Assembly: GCA_021771715.1 (NCBI GenBank)
Contig: JAETOO010000002.1
Span: forward strand, 124,001-188,000
From: Oscillospiraceae bacterium
Lineage (GTDB): Bacteria > Bacillota > Clostridia > Lachnospirales > Lachnospiraceae
Reading direction: 5' to 3'
Length of the DNA stretch: 64,000 nt
The notes below the pieces were generated by a model. It was not told where the DNA came from, searched no databases, and worked only from the letters and a program-made list of their open reading frames with translations. The position numbers were made by a program, and so were the translations under genes. The first letter of the stretch is position 1. The number at the start of each line of letters is the position of its first letter. Below are positions 44,430 through 53,160 of this stretch, in pieces.

Positions 44430-45947
44430 TTATGCTTTATGCCCGCCGATCTGTCCGTTTCGCGTGACGGTGGTCGCGCCCTCCTCCAGATTCATGCCCT
44501 TCAGGATTGCGTTCTTCCCGAATTTTTTCTTGATGCTCAGAATGGCCTCCTGCATCCTTTTTTCGCGCTCCAGCTCGGCCTGCTCTTTCCTGCGCTCCTG
44601 CTCCAGAGCACCATAGTCTGTAAACAGATCCAGCTGCTCACATTCCCCAGCCTTTCCTGCCTCCTCCTCCGGAGTCACATGGTCCGCATAGAGATACAGC
44701 CTGCGGACTGACAAGGTCCTGCTCACAACCTGGTCATACACCTCGAGCACCGCGTCCGTAATCTGCCTGGCGGAGGAGGTCTGCCGTCCCAGCTTCGCCG
44801 TGCCGTGTGCATGCTTTGGAACCTTCCGCCCGTAGCGGTCCATCGACACCTCGCCGCGGTAGCCGGCCGCCACGCCCTCCCGGTCATAGCCCACAGTCAG
44901 AATGACCTGATCGGTCACCAGCCCGCGGTCCACGAGATCCAGGGCCAGCAGATCCGCCATCTCCCGCACCACCAGCCTCGCCTTCTCAAACCCGTAGGCC
45001 TGCGGCAGCACCTGCCCGGAGCCCACGCTGCTGCTCTTGGGCCGGTAGGCCCGGATATCCGCGATCGTACACGGCTCCCAGCCCCACGCATGGTCGATCA
45101 GCAGCTCCGCATTGACGCCAAACAGGCGATAGAGCAGCTCTTCGTTGTGAAACGCGTTCGGCCCGCCAAGCGAACACCGCGCGATATCCCCCATCGTGTA
45201 CAGGCCATTCGCCTCCAGCTTCCGCGCATAGCCCCTGCCGACGCGCCAGAAATCGGTGAGCGGGCGATGTCCCCAGAGCAGACGGCGATAGCTCAGCTCG
45301 TCGAGCTCGGCAATCCGCACGCCGTCCTGATCCGGTGCGATATGCTTTGCCACGATATCCATCGCTACCTTGCACAGATACAGATTCGTCCCGATTCCCG
45401 CCGTCGCCGTGATCCCCGTGTGCTCCAGCACATCATGCAGGATCCGCTGCGCCATCTCCCGCGCCGATCCCCCGTATGCGCCGAGATACGCTGTCACGTC
45501 GATAAACACCTCGTCAATCGAGTACACATGAATATCCTCCGGCGCGGCATACTTCAGATAAATCTTGTAAATCCACGAGCTCCACTCCATATAGAGCGCC
45601 ATCCGCGGCGGCGCGGCAATATAATCGACCTCCAGCTGCGGCGATGCCCTCAGCGCTCTGTCGTCGATGCTTTTCCCCGTGAGAACCCCTCCCGGAGCCT
45701 CGCGGCGGCGCTGCGCGTTCACCTCCCGGAGCATCTCGATCACCTCAAACAGCCTCGCCCGTCCCGGAATGCCGTACGCCTTCAGGGATGGGGAAACCGC
45801 GAGGCAAATCGTTTTCTCCGTCCGACTGACATCGGCCACGACCAGATTCGTCGTCATCGGATCCAGCCCCCGGCTGACACACTCCACAGACGCATAAAAA
45901 GATTTCAAATCAATGGCAAGATACGTATGCTCCGGCAACTGTCCCAC
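44430..45947 (-). CDS. Y-family DNA polymerase (UvrX/UmuC type)
   Basis: Error-prone translesion polymerase. Core motifs: YLAIDLKSFYASVECVSRGLDP at the start, IHVYSIDEVFIDVTAYL (catalytic Asp-Glu), helix-hairpin-helix region, little-finger domain, and a C-terminal extension. I chose GTG at 45947 (VGQLPEHTYLAID), which has AAGGA six bases upstream. The frame stays open to a GTG at 46064, but that lies about eight bases past the predicted transcription start, has no ribosome site and would add an Arg-rich stretch unlike the family. A LexA box in the promoter shows SOS control. YolD follows downstream. Confidence 0.9.
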   Translation of the reverse strand: MGQLPEHTYLAIDLKSFYASVECVSRGLDPMTTNLVVADVSRTEKTICLAVSPSLKAYGIPGRARLFEVIEMLREVNAQRRREAPGGVLTGKSIDDRALRASPQLEVDYIAAPPRMALYMEWSSWIYKIYLKYAAPEDIHVYSIDEVFIDVTAYLGAYGGSAREMAQRILHDVLEHTGITATAGIGTNLYLCKVAMDIVAKHIAPDQDGVRIAELDELSYRRLLWGHRPLTDFWRVGRGYARKLEANGLYTMGDIARCSLGGPNAFHNEELLYRLFGVNAELLIDHAWGWEPCTIADIRAYRPKSSSVGSGQVLPQAYGFEKARLVVREMADLLALDLVDRGLVTDQVILTVGYDREGVAAGYRGEVSMDRYGRKVPKHAHGTAKLGRQTSSARQITDAVLEVYDQVVSRTLSVRRLYLYADHVTPEEEAGKAGECEQLDLFTDYGALEQERRKEQAELEREKRMQEAILSIKKKFGKNAILKGMNLEEGATTVTRNGQIGGHKA

Positions 45948-46078
45948 CTCATTTCCTTTTATCCGGCTATCGCGCTTCCGCTTTGCACGGCTTTTCTGCC
46001 CGGTTTCTCTTCCCTGTCTCCCTGTCCTGCGCGCCCTGCCGGCACGTTCTCTGCCGTTCTGCACGCTTATGCTCTTTC

Positions 46079-46107
46079 ATAATAGAACATATGTTCTTAT
46101 TTGTCAA
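46079..46107 (-). promoter_or_regulatory. SOS promoter with LexA box
   Basis: On the minus strand: TTGACA (46102-46107), 17 bp, TATTAT (46079-46084). The perfect palindrome GAACATATGTTC (46085-46096) fills the spacer and matches the Gram-positive LexA/DinR consensus GAAC-N4-GTTC. It drives the Y-family polymerase and probably yolD. The leader of about 125 nt before the chosen start codon is purine-rich. Confidence 0.9.
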
Positions 46108-46173
46108 GGCAATCTTTTTCAATCCCCATGCCGTTTTGCAGAACATGCAAAGTTCTTCTTTCTCGTTTATTCC

Positions 46174-46202
46174 TTGAAAAATCATATACATTTTGCTAAA
46201 AT
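46174..46202 (+). promoter_or_regulatory. Sigma-A promoter of the Uma2-family gene
   Basis: TTGAAA (46174-46179), 17 bp, TAAAAT (46197-46202), with AAAGCGGGTG as a possible ribosome site before the ATG at 46230. Confidence 0.7.
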
Positions 46203-46229
46203 ATATACATAGAAAGCGGGTGATGATAC

Positions 46230-46742
46230 ATGAATTATGATTTGCAGATCGTTGATATGGCCGGCGCAATGCCAGAGCACTCACAGGTTATCGTTAATTT
46301 TGTGGCCGCCGTAAGAAAGCAATTAAAAAACAGCACTTGCTATGTATTCTCAGACAATGTGCAATATAAGTTCAAAGATGATCACGGAGAGGATAAAATA
46401 GTGATCCCGGACGCATCTATTAATTGCAGAGTGAAAAGCCGCCGTGGAAATACTTTTATTGATGCGCCGCGCTTTGTAATGGAAGTCATAAGTCCTTCGA
46501 CTGAGCAATATGATCGCAGTGAAAAGATGGACATTTACCGCCAGCAGGAAATTGAAGAATATTGGATTGTTAATTGGAGAGAAAAGAAGATTGAAATTTA
46601 CGAACTTGACTATGACAATGGTATACCAAACTATTATTTATGGAAAGTCATCACTGAGCAAAACAAAGAAGAATTAAGAATCGTTCATTTTCCTGCTGTT
46701 ACAATAAGCTTTGATGATCTTTTCGATGAAGTCGAATTATAG
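46230..46742 (+). CDS. Uma2-family (DUF820) restriction-endonuclease-like protein
   Basis: 170 aa, AT-rich. It follows the Uma2 pattern: an N-terminal helix after MAGAMPEHSQVI, IVIPDASINC with the conserved Asp, APRFVMEVISPSTEQYDRSEKMDIYRQQEIEEYWIVNW with the Glu and Ser-Pro motif, and DLFDEVEL at the end. These proteins have a PD-(D/E)XK nuclease-like fold and occur in variable copy number; activity is unproven. It stands alone behind its own promoter, divergent from the SOS operon, in a base composition unlike its neighbours. Confidence 0.88.
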   Translation: MNYDLQIVDMAGAMPEHSQVIVNFVAAVRKQLKNSTCYVFSDNVQYKFKDDHGEDKIVIPDASINCRVKSRRGNTFIDAPRFVMEVISPSTEQYDRSEKMDIYRQQEIEEYWIVNWREKKIEIYELDYDNGIPNYYLWKVITEQNKEELRIVHFPAVTISFDDLFDEVEL

Positions 46743-46900
46743 ACGTAATATATACATGAATTTTGGTTTTATAGTAAAATGTAATTCTCATGAAAAAAGA
46801 GCCGGATGCCTGTCGCTCCGACTCTTATCCTTTCCTATCTATCTATTTCTTATCCGCCCTGTGCCACCGATCAGGCAACAGGTAGTAGATTTCCCGCCGC

Positions 46901-48028
46901 TCACAGCAGCCGGAACACCTGCTCGACGGCTGCCCGCATGTTCGCCGCCGCGACCTCGGGCTTCATCGCCTCGTCCAGTGTCGTGATGCCGCGCACGATC
47001 GGGAAAAATGCGTCGATTCCGGCAGCATTGCACGCTCCGGCCTCTTTTGTCACGCCGCCTGCGAAGGCGATCACTTTCGCGCCGTACGCTTTCCCGAGCT
47101 TTGCGACTCCGATCGGCGCCTTGCCCATTGCCGTCTGGAAATCCAGCTGGCCCTCGCCTGTCACCACGACATCGGCGCCGGAAAGCTCCTCCGCCAGCCC
47201 GACCGCATCCAGAATCAGATCGACGCCCGGCACCAGCTGCGCGTGCAGAAAGCTCTGGAACGCAAAGCCCAGTCCGCCCGCGGCTCCTGCCCCCGGCTCC
47301 TTTGAGAAGTCCCGGCCCACGGCAGCGGCGACTGCCCGCCCGTAGCTCGCCATCGCCTGATCGAGCGGCTCCCTGAGCTCCTCGGTGACGCCCTTCTGCG
47401 GCCCGTACACGTAGGTCGCTCCGTTCGTCCCGCACAGCTCATTCGTCACGTCGCAGGCCACGCGGAACGTGCACTCACCGAGCAGCGGCTCCGCCTGGCT
47501 CATGTCGATCGAGGCGACCTTGCCGAGCGCCTGCGCGCCCTCACCGACCTCGTTCCCGTCCGCATCCAGGAACCGGAAGCCGAGCGCTTCCAGCATCCCG
47601 ATTCCTCCGTCATTCGTCGCGCTCCCGCCGATCCCGACGATAAAGCTGCGGCAGCCGCGCCCAATGGCGTCCAGGATCATCTCGCCGACTCCGCGCGTCG
47701 TCGCGTGCAACGGATCCCCCTTCCGCCCCGGCAGCAGCGTAATCCCGGCCGTCGAAGCCATCTCCATAACTGCCATGCGCTGCTGCGGCAGCACCCCATA
47801 GTAACAGCTCACCGGCGCTCCGACGGGCCCGGTCGCCGTCATGTCGACCCGCTGCCCGTTCATTCCCTCGATCAGCGCGTCCGTCGTGCCCTCCCCGCCA
47901 TCTGCGAGCGGCTTCACCAGCACCTTTGCCTCCGGATGTGCCGCAAGCACACCCTCCTTCACTGCAGTTCCTGCCTCCATTGAGGTCAGACTTCCCTTCA
48001 GGGAATCAATCGCTACGATTACCTTCAT
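46901..48028 (-). CDS. glxK: Glycerate kinase (GlxK/GarK family)
   Basis: Phosphorylates D-glycerate to phosphoglycerate with ATP, feeding glycolysis from sugar-acid or serine breakdown. 375 aa with the family's hallmark N-terminus VIVAIDSLKGSLTSMEAG, LADGGEGTTDALI, IVGIGGSATNDGGIGMLEALGFRF, and DVVVTGEGQLDFQTAMGKAP. GGGAGGAAG precedes the ATG. It is monocistronic in appearance, and nothing else nearby belongs to an obvious glycerate pathway. Confidence 0.95.
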   Translation of the reverse strand: MKVIVAIDSLKGSLTSMEAGTAVKEGVLAAHPEAKVLVKPLADGGEGTTDALIEGMNGQRVDMTATGPVGAPVSCYYGVLPQQRMAVMEMASTAGITLLPGRKGDPLHATTRGVGEMILDAIGRGCRSFIVGIGGSATNDGGIGMLEALGFRFLDADGNEVGEGAQALGKVASIDMSQAEPLLGECTFRVACDVTNELCGTNGATYVYGPQKGVTEELREPLDQAMASYGRAVAAAVGRDFSKEPGAGAAGGLGFAFQSFLHAQLVPGVDLILDAVGLAEELSGADVVVTGEGQLDFQTAMGKAPIGVAKLGKAYGAKVIAFAGGVTKEAGACNAAGIDAFFPIVRGITTLDEAMKPEVAAANMRAAVEQVFRLL

Positions 48029-48151
48029 CTCTTCCTCCCAAGCATGTTCACAAATCTGCGCCGCGACCTTCTTTTTTACACTCTTTTAGTTACCTTCTTC
48101 TATTACACTTTCATTTCTTATCCGTCTTTTGTTCCAATACTTTTATAGAAT

Positions 48152-48706
48152 TCAAATAATCTGCCCCATTGCGCAGAGTTCTTTTTCATCCAAATAGTTC
48201 TTGGCAACAACAGCTTCTTTCAACGTAGGTTGACTTCCCACAAATGTTGTGAGTCCCATAAACTCTTTTTCAGCATCTGCTCTCGTGTAAATAATCTCTG
48301 CTGCGGTCTGTCAGGCGTTCATCATCCAATGCAAAGCCTTTTCGCATATATTTCTTCAGAATACCCATTGCCCAAATTCTAAACTGCGTTCCACGTTTGG
48401 ACTTAACACGATAACCTACTGAGATAATCACATCAAGGTTATAGTATTCGACCTGATAGGTTTTCCCGTCGGCAGCAGTTGTTGCAAAATTTGCAACAAC
48501 TGAATTTCTGGATAACTCTCCCTCAGAAAAAATGTTTTTAATGTGCCTTGAAATAGTAGACTTATCCCTTTGAAACAATTCCGCCATCTGGTCGATTGAT
48601 AGCCAGACTGTTTCCTCATCGAAGGTAGTCTCTATTTTGCCAGCCCGTCCTCCGTGGTATAGATCAGCATATTCGATTTTCTGTTTTCAATACCGCGATG
48701 TTCCAT
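48152..48706 (-). pseudogene. RhuM-family virulence protein homologue, frameshifted and internally deleted
   Basis: Three pieces in three reading frames together follow the RhuM pattern. Piece 1 from the ATG at 48706 (AAGGTG upstream) reads MEHRGIENRKSNMLIYTTEDG and stops early. Piece 2 (about 48640-48270) continues KIETTFDEETVWLSIDQ, MAELFQRDKSTISRHIKNIF, VANFATTAADGKTYQVEYYN and ISVGYRVKSKRGTQFRIWA. Piece 3 gives the usual C-terminal part, EIIYTRADAEKEFMGLTTF and VAKNYLDEKELCAMGQII, then a stop at 48152. About 70-100 residues expected between pieces 2 and 3 are missing. The region is AT-rich. Confidence 0.8.
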
Positions 48707-48832
48707 GCAATTCACCTTATCAACTGTGTACAGCACAATCCAAAAATACTGTTTCACATTCCTGCACTGTGCTTACCCTCATTTTATCATGCAGCCACGC
48801 TATCTACAATACTGGATTCGATAATATTTTCG

Positions 48833-49699
48833 CTACTTATTGCACCGCAGCGGAGGCAGACGCCGGATGTCAATCCCGAACTCCCCCTGGAGAACCTGCC
48901 GGAGCTCCTGCTCGTCGGCGCAGCGGTGTGTCGTGATTTCACCGCTATCCCGCACGGTCAGCTCCATGCCGGCAAGCGCCTTGCTCCCGGTCGGAGTGCA
49001 GAGATTCAGGATGCGTTTTTGTGAAAAGATCACCTTCTCACATTTTGCGCAGTAGAAATTCGGGAGTTCGAAATCCACCAGCTCCGCCGGGCGGTCCTCC
49101 AGGCGGATCATCCGCCGCCAGACGCCGTCGTGCAGCCACTCCAGGAGGATTGATGGTTCTATTTCCGGGCCATCTGACCGCACTGTTGATTCATCGGCGA
49201 CCGCATGCGTTTCCACATTTGTCTGTGCTTTCTCCGCGATTCGTCTCACGCGGTACACGCTGCCGCCGATGTGCTGCTCTCCCTCGCGAATCGCGGTCAG
49301 TCCCTTGGGGCCGGGGCCGCCGTAGCCGACATCGCACAGGTATTTCTCCCTGCCGATCACGGCGATCAGCATCATGTGCGTCGCCGGCGGCAGGGTCGGT
49401 TTGTTCAGAAGAATCCGCGCCGCCACGGGGTATACCTCGAAGCCAAGTGCATCCAGCAGCGCACCGAACAGGCGGTTCAGCTCAAAGCACCAACCGCCGC
49501 GCCTCTGCACCACAATCTTTTCATATAGATACTCCTCACTGAGCTCCGGGACGATCCCATAATCATATGCGTCCAGATTCTCAAACGACACCTGCTCCAG
49601 GTGCAGCCGGATCAGCCGCGCCAGCGTCTCCTCATCCGGTCTGACCTCGCCCTCGTACCCAATTCGCTCCAGGTACGCTTTTACTTTGCTCTCATCCAT
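48833..49699 (-). CDS. Arylamine N-acetyltransferase (NAT)
   Basis: Transfers acetyl from acetyl-CoA to aromatic amines through a cysteine protease-like triad. 288 aa. Cys in RRGGWCFELNRLFGALL, His in PATHMMLIAV, Asp in YLCDVGYGG; the order and spacing are as in the family. Start at 49699 behind GAGAGGTGAG. A variable hydrophilic insert (about 158-176, THAVADESTVRSDGPEIE) lies in the interdomain region. Substrates may include dietary or drug amines in a gut setting; this is inference. Confidence 0.9.
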   Translation of the reverse strand: MDESKVKAYLERIGYEGEVRPDEETLARLIRLHLEQVSFENLDAYDYGIVPELSEEYLYEKIVVQRRGGWCFELNRLFGALLDALGFEVYPVAARILLNKPTLPPATHMMLIAVIGREKYLCDVGYGGPGPKGLTAIREGEQHIGGSVYRVRRIAEKAQTNVETHAVADESTVRSDGPEIEPSILLEWLHDGVWRRMIRLEDRPAELVDFELPNFYCAKCEKVIFSQKRILNLCTPTGSKALAGMELTVRDSGEITTHRCADEQELRQVLQGEFGIDIRRLPPLRCNK

Positions 49700-49944
49700 A
49701 GTCTCACCTCTCGCATTCAAATCTAACAGCACCATCCGGCGATTCTCTCTGTCGATCTATTCTCTCCGATGCCGATACCGTCCACATCTGTGCTCATACC
49801 CCTATTTCCAATGCATTCACACCACTGCGGATACCCTTCGTTGCGGCCTGTCCTCAACGGAACTGCAGCTATTCTTCCCCTCGCCGGATTTCTTCTATCA
49901 TCTGTAACGTAGTACGCGCTTCCCCTGTCTCTCATACGCGAGAA

Positions 49945-49982
49945 AGCCTGCGGCCTGCCGTTAACCGGCAACCCCGCAGGCT
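49945..49982 (-). terminator. Terminator after the corrinoid protein gene
   Basis: Long stem AGCCTGCGG...CCGCAGGCT with an inner TGCCG/CGGCA pairing, 71 bp past the corrinoid gene stop, followed by TTTCTC on the minus strand. Confidence 0.7.
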
Positions 49983-50053
49983 CCCTCAAGGACTGGATAT
50001 GTAGGTATTGCACTCCGGGAGGACCGGAGTACAGACAGCAGACAAATTGAATC

Positions 50054-50695
50054 TTACTCTGCGCTCACAAGCTGCTTTGCAAGCGTCGCTGCGCTTGCCG
50101 CATCCGTCGAATAGCCGTCAGCACCGATCTCATCCGCAAATGCCTGCGTGATCGGAGCTCCGCCTACCATGATCTTGATATTTCCGCGGAAGTCGGACGC
50201 GTTGAGCGCTGCCACTGTATCGCGCAGAGATGGCATCGTAGTCGTCAGCAGAGCGGAAAGTGCGATCACCTTCGTGTCCGGATTCTCGCGATAGCACTCG
50301 ATGATCTTCTCAGCCGGAACGTCCACGCCGAGGTCGATCACCTCAAAGCCTGCGCTCTCGATCATCATTGCCACCAGATTCTTGCCGATGTCGTGCAGGT
50401 CGCCCGCCACCGTCGCGATGATCAGCTTGCCAAGCGCTCCGGTGGAACCGGATGCCAGATGCGGCTTCAGAACCTCCACGCCCTTCTTCATCGCGCGCGC
50501 CGCCACGAGCATCTCCGGCACGAAAATCTCATTATTTTTGAACTTCTCACCGACAACCGCCATCGCCCCGATCATTCCGACATTCAGAATCTCGGCAGCA
50601 TCACAGCCCTCATCCAGCGCCTCCTGGACAGCCTTTCCTACCAGCTTCGCCTTACCTCTCTCTACGAGATCCGCAACTTCCTGAATTTTTGACAT
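50054..50695 (-). CDS. Corrinoid (B12-binding) methyltransferase protein
   Basis: Carries a methyl group on cob(I)alamin between two methyltransferases. 213 aa: N-terminal four-helix cap (VADLVERGKAKLVGKAVQEALDEG), then a Rossmann B12 domain with DLHDIGKNLVAMMIES (the lower-ligand His in DxHxxG), SALLTTTMPSL and GGAPITQAFADEIGADGYS. TGGAGG precedes the start. The methyl-H4folate methyltransferase gene lies 170 bp upstream in the same direction. The methyl-donor-specific partner (MtaB/MttB type) is not in this window. Confidence 0.93.
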   Translation of the reverse strand: MSKIQEVADLVERGKAKLVGKAVQEALDEGCDAAEILNVGMIGAMAVVGEKFKNNEIFVPEMLVAARAMKKGVEVLKPHLASGSTGALGKLIIATVAGDLHDIGKNLVAMMIESAGFEVIDLGVDVPAEKIIECYRENPDTKVIALSALLTTTMPSLRDTVAALNASDFRGNIKIMVGGAPITQAFADEIGADGYSTDAASAATLAKQLVSAE

Positions 50696-50865
50696 AATCC
50701 TATACCTCCATACATTGTGATAGTTTGATAGTGGAACTTTTTTCTATAAAATAGCGCCCTTCCCCGCCGCCCCTCCGCAAGAACCGCGCGGCCGCTATAT
50801 TATCTATTTTCACAGTTCAGTCATGCAAAAAAATGGAAAGACAGACCGTGCATGACGTCCTAACT

Positions 50866-51927
50866 TCATTTCTTCTCCGGCCCGATCATCCCGTCACGGA
50901 ATGCGCTGATGTACTCCATGCAGAAATCATCCTCGCCGAGCAGCGCCTCCGTCGCATACAGGATCCCCAGCAGGTCACGCCGCGCGAACTCGCCGCCGTA
51001 CGTCTCGATCAGCTCGTCGGTCAGGCCCTCCATGTCGCGCTCCTCGTACTCGTCCACCTCTGCCTCGACGATCCCCGTCTTCACCGCAAGCACGGAATAC
51101 GCCGGAAGCACATACTTCTTCTCCGCGTCCGCAAGCTCCGCCTTCACCGCCTCGAGGTCCGTATCCTTGCTGACCTCTCCCTTTGCGAGCAGCGCCTCGG
51201 TCGCGTGGATCAATCCCATCAGGTCCTTGTTGAGCGGATCGAAGATCGCGCTGTCCAGTCCCGCATACATCGCCAGAATCGTAAAGCCCTGGTTTACCAG
51301 CTTGCGCGCCGGGAGATTGAACGAGATATTGCTGACCGCAGCCGTGATGTGGATGTCCGGGTACTGGCTGCGCACCGTCCCGATGACCTCCTCGTTCATC
51401 GCGATCCCGTCCTCGGAGGTGCAGAGCATCTCGATCAGCGGGTCGATATGCATCCGGTTCGGAGCAATCCCATACTCCTTCGCCTTCGCCATCAGCTTGT
51501 CAAACACCTTCAACCGGTCCGCCGCACACTTCGGAATCCCCGTATCATCCGACAGCAGGCAGATGACCTGCCACTCGGTATCCGCGATCAGCGGGAAAAT
51601 CTTCTCCGCCTTGTCCCCCTCCATAGACACGGAATTGATCAGACCCGGGCGCTTGCACACGCCGCTTCCAAACACCTCCGCGAGCACATCCGGGCTCGGG
51701 CTGTCCAGCGAAATCGGCAGATCCGTCGCCTCCTGAATGCAGCCGATCATCCATTTCAGAGTCTCCGCCTCTACTGCCTCCTCCACGGACGCACAGCAGT
51801 CAATATAGGTCGCGCCCGCATCGGCCTGCGCCTTTGCTCTCGCCTTGATGAACTCTGCGTCGCGCTCCGCGATCGCCTTCGCCACTACCGGAATCGAGCC
51901 GTTAATCTTCTCACCGATAATAATCAT
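50866..51927 (-). CDS. Methyltetrahydrofolate:corrinoid methyltransferase (AcsE/MtgA-like)
   Basis: Pterin-binding TIM-barrel enzyme (353 aa) expected to move methyl groups between the corrinoid protein and tetrahydrofolate. It begins MIIIGEKINGSIPVVAKAI, followed by ADAGATYIDCCAS and LPISLDSPSPDVL (pterin-site Asp), MHIDPLIEMLCT and AAVSNISFNLPARK with the conserved Asn. Start at 51927 behind AAGGGGG. Repeated TGTACG/CGTACA motifs upstream suggest specific control. It would connect a methylated substrate to one-carbon or acetyl-CoA metabolism. Confidence 0.92.
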   Translation of the reverse strand: MIIIGEKINGSIPVVAKAIAERDAEFIKARAKAQADAGATYIDCCASVEEAVEAETLKWMIGCIQEATDLPISLDSPSPDVLAEVFGSGVCKRPGLINSVSMEGDKAEKIFPLIADTEWQVICLLSDDTGIPKCAADRLKVFDKLMAKAKEYGIAPNRMHIDPLIEMLCTSEDGIAMNEEVIGTVRSQYPDIHITAAVSNISFNLPARKLVNQGFTILAMYAGLDSAIFDPLNKDLMGLIHATEALLAKGEVSKDTDLEAVKAELADAEKKYVLPAYSVLAVKTGIVEAEVDEYEERDMEGLTDELIETYGGEFARRDLLGILYATEALLGEDDFCMEYISAFRDGMIGPEKK

Positions 51928-51960
51928 GTAAATTGTCCCCCTTCTTTTGCTTCCTACTCT

Positions 51961-52068
51961 TTGTACGGAATCAAAAACCGTCGATAAATACAGTATAATC
52001 CAGATTTGACCGTTCGTACATCCTGCATACTGTTCCATTTTTATTTCTGTTTTCGTACAAATTGTACG
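51961..52068 (-). promoter_or_regulatory. Operator-like TGTACG/CGTACA cluster upstream of the methyltransferase
   Basis: The palindrome CGTACAA-A-TTGTACG spans 52054-52068. Half-sites occur at 52015-52020 (CGTACA) and 51961-51967 (TTGTACG). Three occurrences in 108 bp before a metabolic operon suggest a specific regulator, not identified here. Confidence 0.55.
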
Positions 52069-52526
52069 AGGCAGACTAATTCATCTGGAATACGGAGCAC
52101 AAAATTGCCGGACACCGTCTGCTTCTTCCGGAGTACAGAGCACAAGGATGTGGGGGAAGATTCCGTTTGCACATGAAAGGCTGCCTCTCCGATGGCATGG
52201 CAGTGTATCTCTCAGGCACACCGGCCTGCACAGGGAAGTTACAGGGAGAAGTGTTGAGTCTATACTTATTTGACAGAATAGAGTACAATGAAGGCAGAGA
52301 CAAATCTGCGGGAAAAATGGATATACCAAAAGTAAAGCTTACGATCCTTGACAGCAACTGCAAAGCGGCTATTTCAAAAAGGGACGAGCATATATTATGG
52401 AGGATCTATGCCTCATAGAAGATTGACAGATTCCGACATTGCAGTCAGGATCATAGTACAAAAATAACTTTATGCGAAATGATGTTGCAAAGCACCTAAA
52501 AATAATATGATAAAGGCAGGTTGAGG
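52069..52526. other. AT-rich gap without a recognisable gene
   Basis: An open frame of 83 codons on + (52167-52418) has no ribosome site and no family that I recognise. The stretch resembles decayed sequence. Nothing else stands out. Confidence 0.4.
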
Positions 52527-53066
52527 ATGGATAGAAATGTAACTGTTATTACAGATCTCAATGGAAATAGGATTGTACTTATCAACGATATTCTTTTTAA
52601 AGGAAAAAGAAATGTGAATTGGAAAGAAGTTGAAACGTATCTGAAACAGTATGTAGATGAATTCTTTGAGATTGCTGACACAAAAGAGCTTGTTTACATT
52701 GGCCCAGATCTGCCAGATGAATATGCAAATTCTAATTATACCCATAGGCTAAAAGGGGCAAGTGCAAAAGCAAAGGCTAATGCAGCTCAAGGGCTTCCTG
52801 AAATGATAAAAATTGCAACCGGAAAGCATTTTGAAAAAAATCGTAAAGACAAACATAACCGAGATGCAAAATATGGCTGGTATCGTTATGAATCGAGATT
52901 TGCATTGCCAGTTTTTGACGAAAATGGTGGTATTGAGCGATATAATGTTTTTCATGTACTGATGCTTATGCGACATGCAAAAGACGAAAAAATATATTTA
53001 TATGATATTATGGAAATAAAAAAAGAAACGAGCAACCTTTTCCAGTCAAATGACCTTACTCAGTAG
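52527..53066 (+). CDS. Uncharacterised AT-rich protein
   Basis: 179 aa, AT-rich. The ATG at 52527 has GGCAGG and GAGG just upstream; a TTG two codons earlier is the alternative. Features: a start DRNVTVITDLNGNRIVLINDILFKGKRNVNW, then YVDEFFEIADTKELVYIGPDLPDEY, AKAKANAAQGLPEMIKIATGKHFEKNRKDKH and a C-terminal GWYRYESRFALPVFDENG, RYNVFHVLMLMRHAKDEKIYLYDIMEIKKET. I recall similar sequences as common in gut Firmicutes and in large phage or mobile-element proteins with RNase-like domains, but cannot confirm this. No signal peptide or membrane segment. Confidence 0.6.
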   Translation: MDRNVTVITDLNGNRIVLINDILFKGKRNVNWKEVETYLKQYVDEFFEIADTKELVYIGPDLPDEYANSNYTHRLKGASAKAKANAAQGLPEMIKIATGKHFEKNRKDKHNRDAKYGWYRYESRFALPVFDENGGIERYNVFHVLMLMRHAKDEKIYLYDIMEIKKETSNLFQSNDLTQ

Positions 53067-53160
53067 AAGAACTCATTTCCTTTATATTCATAATAAGACA
53101 ATTTGTATTTTCTGTCAATAGAAAATTTTTGCGAAAAGAGGGGTACGGAATCGAAAGGCA

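Noticed and set aside
45947-46064. Arg-rich N-terminal extension of the Y-family polymerase
   Set aside because: The GTG at 46064 is about eight bases from the predicted transcription start and lacks a ribosome site; the GTG at 45947 has one.
46141-46155. Second LexA box (GAACATGCAAAGTTC)
   Set aside because: The half-sites are seven bases apart, not the four of the consensus.
52167-52418. 83-codon open frame
   Set aside because: No ribosome site, no recognised family, and it lies in a decayed-looking AT-rich stretch.
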